Assembly: GCF_020921035.1 (NCBI RefSeq)
Contig: NC_063153.1
Coordinates: 7,254,001 to 7,318,000 of the forward strand
DNA length: 64,000 nucleotides
Direction: 5' to 3'
Source of the DNA: Rhodamnia argentea
Lineage: Eukaryota; Streptophyta; Magnoliopsida; Myrtales; Myrtaceae
Shown: piece after piece, positions 21,801 to 34,990 of the stretch
Position numbering within the stretch: the stretch's first letter is position 1
Layout: each line of letters opens with the position of its first letter
The notes under the pieces: model-generated
The model's input: only the letters and a program-made list of their open reading frames with translations
Databases searched by the model: none
What the model was told of the DNA's origin: nothing
Position numbers and translations under genes: made by a program

Positions 21801-22490
21801 GACTATATTAGGCGAGGATAATTCAGCCACTCGAAATAAAAGTTGATGGGATAGGCTCTAGTGACTATCCTCAATGGACACAACACCTTCTTCTTTACTT
21901 CACATAGAATAACAATAACATAAAATAAAAAACATGAACAACCAAATTGTACGTACAACGTAGCCAAAAAAGAAACGAAATAAGGTGTGAATTTTCGGTT
22001 TATTTCGATGTGCATATCGAAGGATTGGGGTTTGGAGTTTCATTTTATAGGCAAATGAAATAAAGAGCCGAAACTGTTACAATCCAATTGATAATCATTT
22101 AAACTGACGACCGTTACGAAACCCTTGCAGAATCTTCACAGAATAATGACTTTCAGAACCGTTACAAATCGACGGCGTCATAACCTACAAAACGATGACT
22201 TCCGATTTCTCAAACCATTGAATATCTAAAGTCCGCAACTTTAGTAGTGTTCACGAATCTGGACTTGAGCACCGCCGCCGCATCGAGCTCGAAGAGCGTA
22301 AAAAGGTGTGACATCAAACTCTGTCACCTTAGATTTGCGATTGAGCTCCGTAGTGACGTCGAGCTCCGGCGGACGAGGGTCGGCGGCACTCGCCAAGAAC
22401 TTGGAAGGACGATTGTGCACACCCCAACCTTAAACTTTATTCTGATTTTATTTTGAACAAAAATGCTTATTCCGACTGCTGAAAAAATTA

Positions 22491-23012
22491 GGATTAATAC
22501 CACGGAAAATAAAAAACCGGTACATCTATGACAAATTTACCTCAAATTATTTTTTTTTATCACGAAAAATCCCAAACTGGCACACTTGTGACAAATTTAC
22601 CTCAAACTATTTTTTTGACAATCAAAAACTTTAAATTGGTACACAGGTGACAAATTTACCAAAAACTAATTTTTTTGACCACGAAAAAACTTCAAACCGA
22701 TACATCTATGATAAATTTATCATTCGTTAAATTGGGTTAATACCACGAAAAATCTCAAATTGATACACATATGACAAACAGAGGGTGAAAACCCTAAAGT
22801 GGTACACCCATGAATTGCCACGTGCCACCGAACTTAGCAATTTGAACGTTAAATTTAACGAAAATTAACGAAGAGTAAATTTATCACCGGTGTATCGGTT
22901 TGGATAAATGTATCACAAGTGTACCAATTTGAGGTTTTTCGTGATCAAAAAAATAATTTGAGGTAAATTTGACACTGTGTACCAGCTTTAGGGTTTTTCG
23001 TGGTATTAACCC
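22491..23012. mobile_element. Mutator-like MITE (522 bp) with 9-bp target duplication
   Basis: AAAAAATTA flanks it exactly (22482-22490 and 23013-23021). Ends are GGATTAATACCACG on the left and GGGTTAATACCACG on the other strand at right. The arms consist of direct repeats of about 60-65 bp around 'gacaaatttacctcaaa' and 'cacgaaaaa', three to four in the left arm and two inverted in the right arm. No coding capacity. Confidence 0.8.
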
Positions 23013-23079
23013 AAAAAATTAAATGTCGGTCGACTTAAGTTTTACTTCAAAACTTAAGGCATTTATTCTGCATAAAAAA

Positions 23080-23421
23080 AATGTAATGCCATAAAAAAAA
23101 TCTCAAATTGGTAGTTTTAAATTTATCTCAAATTACTTTTTTATTCATAAAGATCTCAAATTAATACGCACGTGATAAATTTATACTTCTTTAGTTTCTG
23201 TTAAATTTTACTATCAAATTACCGAGTTAAATAAAACGTGATAGTTGATTGGTGTATCAATTTGAGATTTTTACCTTTTATTTATCACAGATTTATCAAT
23301 TTTTTCGTGATATTAATCCAATTTAATATAATCAGTTTGGTATTTTTTATGATTAAAAAATTAATTTTGAATAAATTTATTACATATGCATGAGTTTGAG
23401 AATTTTTTATGCTATCTATCC
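23080..23421. repeat. Degenerate relative of the preceding MITE
   Basis: The stretch repeats 'atctcaaatt...aaatttat' on the left and 'aaatttatt..atatgcatgagtttgag' on the right in inverted orientation, like the arms of the 22.5-kb element but more diverged. No clean ends. Confidence 0.45.
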
Positions 23422-23887
23422 CCAAAAAACCAGATATTTATTCTAAATAAGTGCCTGTCCGAAAACGAGGACTCTCTTGTTCGCTAGCAGCATTCCCTTG
23501 CCACCGTCGCCGAACTGGCAAACCGCGGAGACGCCACACCGGCGCAACTCTTCGTCGTCGTCGTCAGTCCTCAGGTACCAATCCGGCGGTCCCTCTCTCT
23601 TTCTCGCGCCCTAACTGGCCGATTCTCTCTCTATGTCTAGCTCGTGTGCCTTGAAACATGGGGAACCTCTGAATTTGAGGCAGAGCACGAAGCTTGGCAT
23701 GTGGGTGTGTGATTTGTCTCTCTAAATTTCGAGAGATCATGGATGTTGAAGGGATAAAAGGCATCGATGGAGCAAAGGAGCTCCCATGGATGCCGATTCG
23801 AACGGGAGCCAAACTGGACCGATATCCTTTCCAAGATCCTGTTTCTGATTGACCGTGTATGGGCAGTGGCAAGCATTGCTTAAAGGC

Positions 23888-23897
23888 CTATATAAAC
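23888..23897 (+). promoter_or_regulatory. TATA box candidate of the TAF4 gene
   Basis: 'CTATATAAAC' is followed about 15-30 bp downstream by a CT-rich start region. It lies 640 bp before the ATG, leaving room for a long leader, possibly with an intron. An alternative upstream start near 23450-23640, where a GC-rich leader-like sequence lies, cannot be excluded. Confidence 0.45.
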
Positions 23898-24528
23898 CCA
23901 TCTTCTGATCTCTCTCTCCCTTCTCTCTCGTTGGACCTTGGGCATTTTCGTTTCAAGGCCGAGCTCTTCTGGTTGCACTCTGCCTCCCTCTAAAGCAAGT
24001 TTTTTTTTTTTTTTTAAGTGTTGGCGCAATTTGGTTGAATCGTAATGTTTGAAGCTCTTCTTAATGCCCTTGAATAAAGACGGAGCTGGGAGCTGCTGTT
24101 GCTTGTGATCTAGGATCGTGCAAGGAATGGAATTTCACCAGTTCCATTGAGAAGGTCAAGGTCAGGTTTTTGCTGGGTTTCTTCCTCGGGCAGCCCAATA
24201 GCTTGTTCGTAGGAACATCTCACTTAACTGTGGCGATAGCTTTTTCAGTTTGTTCTCTCTGCTGAATTTCAGGTTATAAGGACAGGAGATGCTTTCGACT
24301 GTCTAGTACTCAACCTCAATCTCAAGCATAAAACGTTGAGCTATCGACAGTTGCCGTCACTTGTACAGGACTAGGGCTGATCATTTGCTGAATTAATAAT
24401 CGAATGTTGGCCATATGCGATCAACTACTTGTTCCATTTGAGTAGTTTTCTCCCGCAAAAAATAGGTGGTTTGGTTCAACGGTCGTTGCTATTGGGAAAA
24501 CGATTCAACTGAGGGAGTGCTGGATGCT

Positions 24529-27500
24529 ATGGATCCTTCCATAATGAAGCTTCTGGAAGAAGATGAGGTTTCCGTTCTTGTACCTTTTTCTCTTTACGCA
24601 TTCATTTGGAAAATTTTGCTCTCTCCTTGGATCTTAGGTTTGGTCAGGGGAGAGGGATTTTTTTATTAGGTTAATTGTGTGACTGCAGGACGAAAGCATG
24701 CACTCAGGGGCTGACGTGGAGGCTTTCCAGGCTGCTCTCAATCGCGATATTGGAGGTGATACATCAACTTCTCTACCATCATCATCTGATAAAGGTGTTT
24801 TTGGCTTTAAGTTTTTGCTTTCTGGGGATTGGGAATCTCTTCCTGGGTAGTGTTTGATGTGAACTCTAGGTTATCAGGATGTTGTTACATATTAGGTCTA
24901 TGGGATAATGAAAATAGGACTGATGAAACGAAGTTAGTTCAGGGAGGATATATAATGGTTTTTGTCTCTGTTAGACCACATGGAAGGTGTAACATTTAAC
25001 AAGTCAAATTTTAGTTGGCTTGGAATAGCATGAAGATCGTGCCATGCCATTCAAGAAATTTGCTTGTGAATTTTAGTAATGTCAGTCTTATTATTGCTAA
25101 ATGTTTGGACTTATATTCCTTGTTTGATGTAGATTGGGGCTTTAGATTGAATTTTGAAACTTAAGTCTAGCGAAATGTGGATCCGATTCTCTTTGTTGAT
25201 TCCTTAGAAATAGCGTTGACCTCTAGGTCAAGTAATCGGGTCTTTGGTCACAACTACTGGGTTTATGTGGAATCAGAGTTAGGCTTCTTTGGATGCTGTT
25301 TGTGAGGATAAGACAGGAGCAAGTGATTTTCAGTCTAACGGGCTAGTTCTGACGGATTTCATTCGTGCTGTGCTATATTGGTACATCATCATCTTGCATA
25401 ACTTAGAGAAGTTAGATTGTGGCCTACTAGATGAGCCATGAGATTGAACTGCAATTAGGCTGTTGAAGATTTTGATGATGGCCTATATCAATCCTCGGTT
25501 CCATTTTTTGGGGAATGCATTAGTTCATGTATGTCTGAACTTAAATTAGAGTCAATGGAGAAATTATCATATACTAGCATGTGAGGATGAGCATGATGAG
25601 ATGCTTCTTTGGTTCTTTATCCTATTTGCGATTTTGGATTTCCTTGCTGAGGCCATATAAATGCAAAGCCTCTAATAAAACAGGGCATATTTCTCCTTTT
25701 CTTTTCTTTTCTTGGGAGGACATGTGTGATGAGGAGGATAAGTAGGTTGATATTGATTAGCATTACTAAGTGATTGTCCGGGGGAATTACCTATTTGCTT
25801 TCTGTCCGACTTGATGTTTGGCATCAAAAGCCCTTCAAAAGCCAGCTTATAAGAGTCAAAATGCTGCGAGCAAAAGTTGTCCCCTCCCAATCCCTGGGCT
25901 TTGTCCAATGCCTTTTCGATTTGCATATAGATGAATCATAAGTGTGAAATGTAGGAATAATGCATAATCATTGTTTTCTGTTCATAAATTCTTTAGTAAA
26001 GCAACAATTTTGTCATTTGAAAGTGGAGAATACTTTTCTATCGTGAGAATAACTGTTCCATGTTTAGACCTTCGAAAAATATAAACGCTATGTAAATAGG
26101 GTCTTTAGCTTTTAATTATGTTGTTGTCAATGAGATGATGTATTGGCATCATTGATCATCTTCTTTGGTTGTTACGAGGGGTGTTTATAATCAATTTTAA
26201 TGCACCCTGAGTGCGTAACAAAATTTGCTCACAAAGAAATACGTAGATGTGACGAGGTTTGAGCTATTATGGAGCTCAAATGGAGCTCAGTTGTGAATTC
26301 TCTTTTGGCATTTATCTTGATGACTGAAAGTGATGAGAAGCAATTTTGTTAGAATGAAACTAAGGTCAGAAAAGAAGACAAGTATTGTAGTTTCGAAGCT
26401 TGTGGTGCATTGTGTTTTGAGTATTTTAGCCAGTAGTGTGTGGATGTAGTGTTTGGCAGTGTCAGCTGTAAGAAGTTTACTATACTTCCTTTGCTACCTG
26501 AAATATGTGTCCAATAGACATGTTGGCTTGGTACATGCTCAATGCTTTAGTGTAATATCAGAAGAATGCAAAACAAAAGTAGAATCTTGGTCAATATGGA
26601 TGCTGTAGAGCAACTGAGAGGTAGTGTGAAAACAGTTGTTCCCTATCTATCTAGGTTCTCTTGATCATTCCCTTCCTTCTCGCTTTTTTTGGCTGCTGAT
26701 CTTATATCTTTGCCTAAAAGGCTCTTACTCTTAATCAAACTTCAGGTGTCTCTCAAAGAGACAACCATGGGCCCAGCCAATCATATCCAGGATGGCAGCC
26801 TGAAAATGCAAATTCTCAAATTCAACACGAACCAAAAAATGCAGAACATCAGGAACAGATGTTGGCACAGATGCAACGGCAGCAAGGTGACTCTCTTGCT
26901 GATCCCCAACAAAATAATACTTTGGAGGAAGTCAATAATCAGCATTTGAAGCAGAAACAAGTGCAAGATGGTCATCAACTAAGGCAGGGAGAACAAATTT
27001 CTCTTCAGATTAAACAATCTCCTGGGATGCCAGTGTCAGAAAACAATTCCCTCCCCATGAGTGAGCCAGGTAGAGTGCATACGCTAGACAGTGAATCTCA
27101 GTACTTAAAGTTACAGCAAATGAGCAATCAACAGGCAACGGTCCCTGGGCAAGCACCAAATAAACCAAATCGTGTTAAACAAGTTCCATTTGCATTATTG
27201 CTCCCTGTGATTCTTCCCCAGCTTGATAAAGATAGAGCCATGCAACTGCAAACTCTTTATGGCAAATTGAAGGTGAGTTTTTGGCAGAGCTCTTTTGAGT
27301 TCTTCACTTGTCGAGAGAAATTTCAATGAGGTTTGTTAGTCATCCTCTTGTTTGGTCTCACTATTGTAGAAAAATGAAATTCCCAAGGAAGGATTTGTGA
27401 GAATCATGAGAGGAATTGTTGGAGATCAAATGCTGAAGTTGGCAGTTATGAAAATGCAAACGCAGGTATGATTGGCATGATTTCTTGTACATGGAGTTAT

Positions 27501-30500
27501 GAATGTTGTTTAATAATGAATTATTTGAGCCCATAAGCAAAAGTCTATAATCACATAGGAGATTTCCTATCTGGGATGTCCAACCTTTATCCAATAGACG
27601 TCTCAATTTGGAAATTGGAAACTCATAAAGAAAGTCCTTAATTTGGAAAGTCCAAATTTGTACTTTTGTTGCCGGTTTGGGCAAGTCCAAAATTGCCTAC
27701 AAAACACGGAAATTAGTTTTGGTGTTTGAGTCAGCAAGGCCAAGGGCTTCGCTTATAATGTACAAAGATAAAGAATTTTCTTTTGGGAGTTAGCCTTTTG
27801 TGCCATGTGAGTGCTTTGAAGGCGCTGTAAGTGCACCCATGGGTGTGCTGTGGTCGGCATGAATTAAAAGGTGGGCTTCATCGTGATTACATCTAGGCGC
27901 AATTCGGAGAGTGTTTTGAGGCCAATTAATCTCGAGGTAAGATTTATGAATATTTCTATGAGATTGAGTGATTATTTCATGAGAAATTGTGTGAGGTACA
28001 TTGTGTGAGTTATCGAGTGTAAATGAGAGATAGGAAATACTGAGAGTATTTGAGTGACTCGAGTGAGGTTGAAATCTCCATTGCATCACTTAATCTATAG
28101 TGGAATCATTAACTGCTCTACCCATGGAGTAGGTCACATTGACCAAACCACGTAAATCTGGTGTCCGATTTATTTCCTTGTTCAATTTTTTTTTTTTTTT
28201 TGTATCGATTTTTTCGCAACAAATGCCAATATTTAACTAAGATGAGTTTCTTGCAGCCTCCTCCGCAGTTGCATATCCAAGGCCAAACTTCAGCTCTACC
28301 GCAGCACCCTAGAATGCAGCCTGCTAGCACTGCGAAGTTTAATGATTCATCTCCATCAGGCCAAGTCCATTCCACAATTGATAGAAATGGTCCAAAGGCT
28401 GGAGAGGTGGAAAGGATACCAGATTCTCAATTCGTGCAGCAGCAGCAGCATTTTCAGGGCATGCAGACTTTTCCCAAGTATGGAAGTCCTGGTGGTTATC
28501 ATCCATTGAGTGGGACAAATATGAATAGTTCCGCTTCATCTGTCAAAACACAACCTAATGATACACAAATGAAGCAGATTCCAATTCATCAAAATTTGGG
28601 TTCAAGTCATCCGGGAGGATCAACTCAGGCAATGAGCCTGTCGACTGCACCAAAATTTGATCGGCAGCATCCTAACAATGATAACAAGAGAACGCAATCT
28701 GGTTCTCTCCCTCCATTTGCAAGCAATATATCGCTCCAGCAAAATTCGGTTCCTTGGAAGCCGTCTACTACTAAAGACCAAAGTTCTGGTGCTTTCTCAT
28801 CATCGGCCTATGTGAAACATGAACCTGTTGATCAGTCCAGTGATCAACAAAAACAACAGTTATCTTCCCTTCAAGGACTGTCTTCTGTTTCAGCTGGGCA
28901 TCTTGAGCAAAGAATTCCCATATCAGGAACATCTAGGGACAATTCTTTTGACCCTCAGTCTCCAGGAGTGGGTCTCTTGACTCCTACAAGTGCTGGGACT
29001 TCGCATCAGGATTCTATTTCTGCAGCACCAGCTCAGGATACTAATGTCCAGGTGATCTTTTAACATTCATCCATGCTTCTATCTTGCAATTTAATCCAGC
29101 TAAATTAATTTGAATGCATTGATTTTCGTATTATGTGGATGGTGTAGACAGCATTTATCAGATTGAACAATTGATTGCATAGGCACAGATGTAAAAGGTA
29201 GTCCTGATGGTCTGCTTTTCAGGAGGTTTATCTCTGTGTTTCTTAAATTCATGGGCTAGAAGATGCTTGTTTATGGGAGTGAATAAGAAGACTCTGGATA
29301 CTTTAGGTGTTGAAACTACTTGAACCCCTCCTCTTCGTTTGCTATTTTTTTTTTGGTCGAAGTTTGCTATGGTTTAAAAGGTCTGAAAATACTCTTTTTT
29401 AGTAGGCAGCAAGGATTGCAACTAGCAGACCTACCAGGCTGTGCTTCTTCCATAAAGCATTAACAAATGAAAATAAAAACTTTTGAAGCATGATACAGTA
29501 CAAGAGCATATTTACCAATTAAATATACCTTCCACATTGGAAAAGAATTGTCTAGTGATGATGTCGCTGGGAGTGGTTACTATGACATCATGTGGACAAG
29601 TCTTGCATCTACAGCTACAAAACAGGGGATGCTTAGTGCAAAACTAATGCTCTCATTCTCCATGTGCAATTTTTAGACTGATTTGGCAACGTTGCATTAT
29701 CCCTCTAGTATGGTAGTGATTTTGGAAATCACTTTTGAAGCATTGTATGGATGTATGTGCATGCAATTTCTTTTTGGCCCTCTTCATTCACTTTGCTCTG
29801 TGTTTTGCATCAAGAATTAGTGGTTCTTCTGAGAATAATCAGAATTAAGTATTCTTCCATGATGATATCAGAAGAAGAATTGACAGCATGTATGCCCTTC
29901 TAACGAGATTTTATTTGCCTTTATTATATCAGCTAGGCTCCCGTACAGCATCGACACCAGCAGGGAATAATGCAAGAACGCCTTCTAAAAAACCTTCTGT
30001 TGGCCAGAAGAAGCCACTTGAGACTCTTGGTTCTTCGCCACCTCCCTCAAGGTGATGTGGCTTTTTATGAATATGCTATCTTGATCAGTTGAGTATGAAA
30101 TTTACTTGGGATATTAACATTTGTCAATTTAATGCTGTATGCAATTTGTGCAGTAAGAAGCAAAAGATATCTGGGTCCTTTGCAGATCAAAGCATTGAAC
30201 AACTCATTGATGTCACTGCTGTTAGTGGGGTCAATCTCAGGGTATGAATTGACATCTCAAATTTTGTGTATATTTTTCCTATTGACTAATTATTCACTTT
30301 CTAAGATTTGGATATCTTTATCCATGAAAATTGGTATTGGAACTAGGAAGAAGAAGAACAGCTGTTTTCTGGGACAAAGGAAGACAGTCGAGTCTCGGAA
30401 GCGTCCCGAAGAGTTGTCCAAGAGGAAGAAGAAACTCTGATATTGCAGCGAGCACCCCTGCAGAAAATGTTGGCAGAGATCAGTTAACTCCCTTCTTCAA

Positions 30501-32092
30501 TCTTCATCTCTGAAATTTATGTTTCTCTTCTGTTATGCCCTGGTACATATCTAGATTTCTGACTTTATGCTTCTGCCAGTGGCCCGATGTGGTGTGAAGA
30601 ATATAAGCAACGACGTGGAGCGGTGTCTGTCTTTGGTGAGATGCTAGCTTCACGTCTCTTTAATCTTTCCAGTTTAATTTCTTAACCAACTCATTATTCA
30701 GAGTGTGGAGGAAAGGCTGCGTGGACTGCTGTGCAACTTAATTAGAGTTTCAAAGCAGGTCAGTCCTTTTCTACCCTTCTGCTAACTTGATTCAAATATG
30801 TCAGACTTTCCTTATTAAACTATTTTTGATAGAGGGTTGATGTCGAGAGGCCCAGACACCGGACCATTGTCACTTCAGATGTCGGCCAGCACCTTATGAA
30901 TATGAACCGCAAGGCTAGGGAAGAATGGGAGAAGAAACAGGCTGAAGCAGAAAAGCTAAGGAAACAAAGTGAGGCAAGTCTTTCCCCTTTCTTCTGTTTG
31001 TCTTTACAACTAAGAAGCTTGTGCTGAAGCATGAACATGTTTGCAGATCCATCATATATGTCTACACATAAATTATGTTTTACGTAGTTGATTCTCTTTC
31101 CTCCTTTTCACCTCCCTTTGTGCTTCTCTGTTTAACTCCTGCCACTGTACATCATTGCAGCCTGATAGCAATCAAGGAGTTGATGGTGATAAAGAAAAGG
31201 ATGAAAACCGTGGAAAATCCGTGAAGGTAATATTAAATGTCTTTTTGGCTTGGTTTTGACAGAGGCTATCCCCCTTCCCTTGAACCTCTCAGTTGTTTAA
31301 AGAAGGATCAAATCCTGGTCATTGGTTCATCTACCTAGTGACTTTATTTGCTAAGTTTGTTCACCTCACAGCTTCTCATGGTTCTAGCCTGATGATATTA
31401 CTAGGCAACTGAGAGCATATGTGCGTCCTCTTTTGTCTCTATTAGGTTAACAAAGAGGAAGATGACAAGATGAGAACAACTGCTGCAAATGTTGCTGCCC
31501 GAGCTGCTGTGGGAGGGGATGACATGTTGTCCAAGTGGCAGCTTATGGCTGAACAAGCCCGTCAAAAACGTGAGGGAGGATTGGAAGTGGCATCTCAGGT
31601 TGGTAAAGACAGTCAAAAATCTTCAATCTCTGGAAGAAGCAATAAGGAAAATCAAGAAGCAGGAAAAAGGGGGCAAGCTGCATCTGGTATGTCATGGACT
31701 CGTAGTATTTTGATGTGTTGGACTTATGGTTTCAAAAGTATAAACAGTGGCTGAAAATGATTCTTCATTGTGAAAACCTAATGCTGGACAGAGAGTAAGT
31801 ACCAGTTTCTTCAGACAAACCATGCATAATACCATAGAGTTCGGAACGTAATCTCCAACTCTCTCATGTGTGATGCCTCGTCACAATAGTTCTTTTACGT
31901 ACTTTCTTGTGCTTTACAGGGGCCATTAGAAAATCAGGGAGGAACCAAGCTTTTGCATCGCAACCAAAGGTAGCTCGTACCATTTCTGTCAAGGACGTTA
32001 TTGCTGTTCTGGAAAGGGAACCTCAGATGTCAAAGTCTAGTCTCATATATCGCCTTTATGATAAAGTTCGTTCGGAGAGAAGTGGTGAATAA
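24529..32092 (+). CDS. TAF4B: Transcription initiation factor TFIID subunit 4 (TAF4/TAF4b)
   Basis: Fourteen exons give 879 residues: 24529-24567, 24689-24794, 26746-27272, 27370-27465, 28257-29051, 29933-30051, 30154-30241, 30347-30482, 30580-30635, 30702-30758, 30833-30973, 31161-31226, 31446-31686, 31920-32092. The N-terminus '[15 protein letters not shown]' and '[20 protein letters not shown]' is typical of plant TAF4. A Gln-rich region precedes the RST domain ('[20 protein letters not shown]' to '[15 protein letters not shown]', about residues 195-255), followed by a Ser/Pro/Gln-rich linker and the C-terminal TAF4 histone-fold/CCTD region ('[15 protein letters not shown]', '[17 protein letters not shown]', '[20 protein letters not shown]', '[19 protein letters not shown]'). 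TAF4 pairs with TAF12 in TFIID in the nucleus. Introns are GT-AG except intron 11, which starts GC. The total coding length is divisible by three. Confidence 0.93.
27507..28221 (+). mobile_element. Solo LTR (copia-like) inside TAF4 intron 4
   Basis: The segment starts TGTTTAAT and ends CGCAACA, flanked by AATGT (27502-27506) and AATGC (28222-28226), a 5-bp duplication with one mismatch. Near its 3' end it has 'ctgctctacccatgg', 'taggtcacattgacc' and 'accacgtaaatct', which I recognise as the typical R/U5 part of plant copia LTRs in sense orientation, then a T-rich tract. No internal coding region or second LTR is present, so it is a solo LTR left by recombination. Its end lies 35 bp before exon 5. 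Confidence 0.7.
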
Positions 32093-34124
32093 TTGAAGTG
32101 GCAATGTCCGTCTCAGCTTTTTGATTCCTTATCCAACCACTCTCTCAAACCATTCAATGAAGTGCAAAACATTGCTGATCCAGAACAAGTCTCACCACTG
32201 CATTCATTCTTGATAGGAAAACAATAATCTATTTCCATCTTAGCTCAGTCTCTCTTTAGCTAGAGATCCTTCTTTACTCTTTCCTGGTAAATTATATGTA
32301 GAATAGCTTCTCTTCGTCTGATTTTGCATGTACTTTTGCCAGTAATATTTCCTGTGATTGAATTGTTCGTAATTAGGACATGTGAGAAAGCTTTCTGTAT
32401 TCATATTTGGGGAGGCTACGTCCATGGAATGTGGTTCCCTGTAGCCTTAATACCAAGCATTGCCTTTTCCTTAATCAAGATTTGGTCACTTGGACTTCCT
32501 TGTTCCTGGTTACATTGCAGATGCATCTTTTCGTTGGCAAAACATCAGCATTAATGGGTGCACTTCAGCAAATGTTTTGCATGCACTACATCAGATTTAT
32601 CAGGTTTCTTGTAGGGAATGTAGAATCACTTTTGATCCTTTTCAACATTGGGCAATATACAGCTACTTTCCGAGTGAAGGCGAAATACACTGGACCATTT
32701 ATGCATTTTTTCCTTCTTTTTTGTGTAAGTTGTCAAATGTGAGCTCTATCACTAGTGAATCAGCCCCGGTCCGGCCTAACCCACCTAGGAACCGAGAACT
32801 AGATTGGAAGGATCTCTAGAACCGGGAACCAGATCGGATGGTCTTGGGCGGTCTAATGAAACTGGTAGATTATTAGTGGGGCTGAGTGATACAGACTTTA
32901 ATTTTAGTAGATTGTTTATAATTAGGTTTAAAAAAATAATGGTGGGTTATTAGTTTACATTTAAGAAATAAAATAAGTAAAGAAAATTTGTTGGCCCGAT
33001 TTGGTTTCAATTTTATGGAATCGAAAACTGGACTAGCGCCCTTGGACTAGACCGAACCAGCTAGTTCGGTCCGGTTCGGGCGGTTCCCAATTCAATCGGT
33101 TGGTCTTACCGACCCTTAAATGCTATGTGCTATGGTTTGGACTGTCAAGCATCCTATGTGCTATAGCTTGAACTGTCAAGCATCCTAAGTAGATCATCAC
33201 AACAGTTTATTAAGGCTTGCATGGCAACCATTACGGTCCTGAAAAGTGATTATGATTAAATGGCTGTTTGTAATTCTGTTCCATGAATGAGTTTTAGAGA
33301 ATCAAAACGCATTTGGTAAATACACATAATTTCTGTTCTCGTGAACAATTGTTATTTCCTAATTTTTATCATTTTAACCAAATAATTATGTAGTTACTTT
33401 ATGAAATTTCATCCTACATTTTGAATTAATCGAAGATCAATTCATATTGATTCTCTTATATAATATATTGCATATTAAAATGTAAAAATAAATATCAAGA
33501 ATCATCATGAGTCATTTATGCAATTTATTATGAGGTTTCATCCAACTTTTTTAAGCGAGCGGACAACCAACACAAGAGATACCCTCGTTTCTGCAAGGAA
33601 AATGCACTGTACTACCCCGATGGCAACCTTATGGTTCGGTCCAAAGAAAGAGACCGGGGATGAAGTTGGGTATCGGAGATTCAAGTTGAGATAAATTGAT
33701 CTAAAAAAGGTGTAGGACTTAATTAGCAATTTCCGGCAAATTGGTATCGAAAATTCAAGTTGAGATAAATTAATGTAAAAAAGGTGTAGGACTTAATTAG
33801 CAATTTTCGGCCAAAAATTTGCCAAATGGACTCAATTGGCAAATCCCGAAAAGGTATATGAATTAATTAGCAAATTTAAAAGGTTTAGGACTGAATTGGC
33901 AAAAGTGCAGTAGGTTTAAAACTTTTTGAATAATTTTCCCGAAAAGTATGTAGTGATCAAAACATAAAAGTGGAAGGTGGAAATACTTAGGTAAAGAAGT
34001 GGCACATTAATACCAAGAAGAGAAAAGGAAACTTCAAACATGAACTATCCGAAGAGACTTGGACACCATGTAAAAACCAACTGCGTTATCCTCATTACTA
34101 CCTCATGTTCTTCCTATTAACAGA
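32093..34124. other. 3' region of TAF4 and intergenic repeats
   Basis: The first few hundred bases include the TAF4 3' untranslated region. About 32745-33125 is a degenerate hAT-type stretch rich in 'ggttcgg'/'ccgaacc'. At 33667-33812 an imperfect direct duplication of about 70-75 bp ('attcaagttgagataaatt' in both copies) occurs inside an AT-rich repeat arm that runs to about 33950. No gene recognised. Confidence 0.4.
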
Positions 34125-34990
34125 TCAAATAATTCTCATCCTCCCCCGTCTTCCTCTTCCACACAACTCATAATCGCCTTTGACCTCGAGCCGGCAAACA
34201 GCCATGCCGTTTCCGTCTGCTCGCAGATTGATGCGTGCTGTGTCTTTGAGCATGCGCTCCTCTTGTTCTCCTTCCTCAAGCGCCAGTTTGTCGAACATCA
34301 AGCGGTCCATCAAGAAGCTCTCTCTGCTCAAACCTTCCATGATATAAGCCTGCAATCTTCTCCACGAGCACTGAGCTTCTGTTGCGTCTCTAATGGCAGA
34401 ATCTGCATGCTTTTGTGCTTGTTGTTTTATGAGACTCGCTAAGACCCTCTTTTCTTCTTGGCAAAATGACACAAATAGACTTTGAATTTTGGCCCAACGT
34501 GCAATGTGATCCATAAACTCATAATTTGTTCAATGTGGTCCCCAAACTTTTACTCGATGTGCAATGTGGTCCCTAAAATTTAATTTGTTCAATGTGGCCC
34601 TGGCTTTTGGTATATGTTCAATTTAGCCCCTGAACGAATAATATTGAATATTTTGATATAGTTCATAGACTAAATCAAACATGTTCCAAAGTTGAATGAT
34701 CATATTGAACAAATTGAAAGTTTAAGGATTACATTGCACATTGAGCTAAATCCAAAGACCATGTAGAACAAACTTAAAGTTTATGGACCATTTGAATCAT
34801 TATCCCTTTCTTGAACCTTTTTCTTGGGCCAAAAGTCTTTCCTCTTTCGTTTTCTCAACCTTTTTTTTGTTTTTTTGGTCGAATATTTTCTCAACCTTCA
34901 AGACCCGTAATTCATCTAAGGCCCTTAGGACCTTTTGGGCTGTTGTTGAATCTTCATATCATTTTGCTCGTCATGAACGAAGGTTCTAGA
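34125..34990 (-). pseudogene. Unidentified gene remnant split by a MITE
   Basis: On the minus strand, 34990-34807 reads in one frame 'QKVLRALDELRVLKVE', 'KIFDQ' and a lysine-rich coiled-coil-like stretch. The 347-bp MITE (34460-34806) follows, then 34459-34125 reads 'EEKRVLASLIKQQAQKHAD', 'AIRDATEAQCSWRRLQAY', 'MEGLSRESFLMDRLMFDK' and ends 'GRRGRMRII' with a stop. Composition and charge look like real protein on both sides. I do not recognise the family. The reading frame cannot cross the MITE, so the gene is broken unless the insertion is spliced out. The N-terminal part must lie right of 34990, where no exon is obvious. Confidence 0.4.
34460..34806. mobile_element. Mutator-like MITE (347 bp)
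   Basis: The ends are GGCAAAATGACACAAAT at left and GGGATAATGATTCAAAT on the other strand at right. The arms repeat 'tttgttcaatgtggtcc'-type units and are inverted copies. Flanks TTTCTTCTT (34451-34459) and TTTCTTGAA (34807-34815) match at six of nine positions, so the target duplication is only suggestive. Confidence 0.55.

Noticed and set aside
32324..32819. Overlapping plus-strand frames downstream of TAF4
   Set aside because: They follow the TAF4 stop, overlap one another and show no domain; most likely 3' untranslated or spacer DNA.
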